The notes under the pieces: model-generated | What the model was told of the DNA's origin: nothing | The model's database searches: none | Seen by the model: only the letters and a program-made list of their open reading frames with translations | Made by a program: the position numbers and the translations under genes | In this document: piece after piece, positions 43,201 to 44,762 of the stretch | How the letters are laid out: the number at the start of each line of letters is the position of its first letter | How positions within the stretch are numbered: the first letter of the stretch is position 1 | Source: Copromyces sp. CBS 386.78 | Taxonomy: Eukaryota > Ascomycota > Sordariomycetes > Sordariales > Sordariaceae | Assembly (NCBI GenBank): GCA_030685235.1 | Contig: MU839287.1 | Span: forward strand, 1-44,762 | Length of the DNA stretch: 44,762 nt | Direction: 5' to 3'

Positions 43201-44762
43201 CCCTATTTATATGAAAATTATATATAGGGGTTTTATAGCCTAGCTTCCGGACTTGAATACTTAATATATATATTATTGTATAGTAATATATGTAGTTTAA
43301 TGTAAGTACTAATCTAGTTATTACAAGTTTTGGCCAATGTACTGCGTATATACCTATAATATTATTTGAATGGCAATATATTTATATTAATCGGCGGGTT
43401 ATATTCCTTTAGAATTGCCGGGTAATATATACTAATATATATATTCAAGCGGAACTAAACTATAAAATAAAGATTTATATAGCGACTTTCTATTTTTTTC
43501 GCAACTTCGGGCTAATTGGGCTAATTAAGCTCTCGCCCTACCTTTATACTTATAAGTAGCGCGTCCGGATTTATATCTATTTCTAAATCCGGGTCTATAG
43601 TTTCGATATTTGTACGTTATTTTATATATGTAAGACGTTATTTACCCGGTTATTTAAATATTTAATATAATTTTAGGTTTAAAGTAATAATATTAGAAGC
43701 CAACCGAACTAATTCCTAATATAATATACGTACGGCTTTAATATAATTTATTAATATTATACGGTCTTCTTATATTAATTTAACGCCTATTAATATATTA
43801 TTAACCTTCGCTAATAATATAAAAGGGTAGATTACCTGCTTAATTACCAATTGCCTAATTTCGTTATTAATATTATTATTATTATTAGGAAAATTAATAT
43901 CGATATCTATTAAGTCCTTACAAATAATCTTAAATATAAAGCTTTTAATATATTCCTTTTTCAACTAGGACCGTAATAGTATTAATATAATAATAGACCA
44001 GCGCGCGTAGTCTAATAGGGTCTAATTATTAATGTACTATATTAAAGACGATAATTTGCCCCAATTAGGAGGGAACGGCCAGTATTGTAAAACCTTTATA
44101 TATTCTTTAATAGTAGTATTAATAATAATTATATTTAATAGAATATTATATAGTATATATATTATACCGTTGAATTCGGAGTAGGCTAAGTCAAATAATC
44201 AGCTATATACGATATCTAGTATTAGGGTAAGTGCTAACAAGGCCGGGCGGTCTAATATAATACCCTACTACGTAGAATAAACCTTCTTATTTCTATTATA
44301 TTCGAAATAATTATTAATTTAATCTCTTATCGCTATTATTTAATAATAGTAATAGTTATAAGCAAGTATATCGAATTCCAAAATATCATTAGGCGGGCTA
44401 AAATTAATAGGATTTTGTAAATTCAATTTTATAATTTATTTACCGATTATATAATAACGATAGAATTTATTATTATTTAAATTTAAAATACTAAAGTTTT
44501 TTGCCTACTAGGGCATATCCCCGAAGTATATTAACGTTAATATATATAAAATAGTATCCGACTTATTTAGGCCGTCTAACTTTACTGGCATTCTACAATC
44601 CAATTATCCTATCAAATATAACGCGTGAACTATATCGTTGAAATTTAAACTATAGGGGCCAAATATTATGAGAAAGTCTTTTCGCACTGCCCTCAATGTC
44701 TTCATACACTGCTCCCCCACTTGGCGCGCCCTCTCCCGCTTTTTGGACCAATCATCTCACAG
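40264..44762 (-). mobile_element. RIP-degraded block with an unidentified minus-strand relic
   Basis: AT-rich and depleted of CA/TG like the other blocks. From the right edge a minus-strand frame starts in normal sequence (DDWSKKRERARQVGEQCMKTLRAVRKDF, about 44,650-44,755). It runs on into the AT-rich part with stops that fit RIP (ILDRPALLALTLILD, LQYWPFPPNWGKL, NFPNNNNNINNEIRQLVIKQV, DPDLEIDINPDALL) to about 43,450. I recognise no domain. The part at 40,300-43,200 is unassigned. Confidence 0.45.

Noticed and set aside
43770..43964. 64-codon ORF as an intact gene
   Set aside because: It is a stop-free piece of a longer RIP-degraded frame.
1..44762. CRISPR array, tRNA or rRNA genes
   Set aside because: None seen. 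The tandem repeats have no spacers of regular length, and the organism appears eukaryotic.

Overview
The window looks like a piece of a filamentous ascomycete genome, probably Sordariomycete-like. It alternates sharply between islands of normal composition (about 3,980-10,430 and 20,600-39,830) and very AT-rich blocks (about 640-3,980, most of 10,431-20,350, and about 40,260-44,650). The AT-rich blocks have almost no CA or TG dinucleotides but keep CG, which is the mark of repeat-induced point mutation (RIP: CpA to TpA). They hold wrecked transposons: a Ty1/Copia element on the left, a two-gene PIF/Harbinger element in the middle, and an unidentified minus-strand reading frame on the right. 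Introns are short (56-68 bp), with GTAAG or GTACG donors and CTRAC-type branch sites.

The islands carry a tandem, fast-decaying family of paralogous genes, called A to M here: A 4,427-5,994; B 7,655-8,646; C 9,728-10,430 plus 20,604-20,937; D about 21,237-21,640; E about 22,440-23,181; F 30,421-31,848; relics K, L and M at about 31,960-34,331; I 35,205-36,308; J 38,470 to about 39,812. Each has a low-complexity, repeat-rich N-terminal part, then a Cys-containing patch, then an in-frame TAG, then in the same frame a conserved Cys/His domain (typified by RHARGIWSCTGCYW and LCxxC) and usually a Lys/Arg-rich tail. No family domain name could be assigned.

The main discovery candidate is this TAG. 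It is present in every copy where the site can be read (A-F and I-L), is never TAA or TGA, and sits between conserved coding blocks in one frame. In A, B, C and D it lies in a four-base YTAG loop of a hairpin with one architecture: a 4-6 bp outer stem, an inner GC/GC, the YTAG loop and a 3' GCC bulge. The outer stems differ in sequence between paralogs but keep pairing. J, F and E have different hairpins around the same codon. A UAG in a hairpin loop is the known preferred context for sexual-stage A-to-I mRNA editing in Fusarium and Neurospora (UAG to UGG, Trp). I, J, K and L also read TAG CAG CCA, which fits the UAG-CAR-YYA readthrough consensus. The inference is a family whose zinc-binding-like C-terminal domain is made only after recoding of UAG.

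Gene C is split exactly in this hairpin loop by a 10.17 kb element with 12 bp terminal inverted repeats (AGGCCTGTTCGG) and a TTA target duplication. It encodes a RIP-degraded Myb/SANT-like protein and a DDE transposase of the PIF/Harbinger type. Two short non-autonomous relatives (23,373-24,010 and 36,941-37,680) share its ends; the second sits in the 5' region of J. Other island content is an unrecognised 643-codon ORF (27,568-29,499), broken ORFs at 25.1-26.7 kb, a fragment resembling the C-terminus of a MULE transposase (37,879-38,250), and two related LTR-like sequences. No tRNA, rRNA or CRISPR array was seen.
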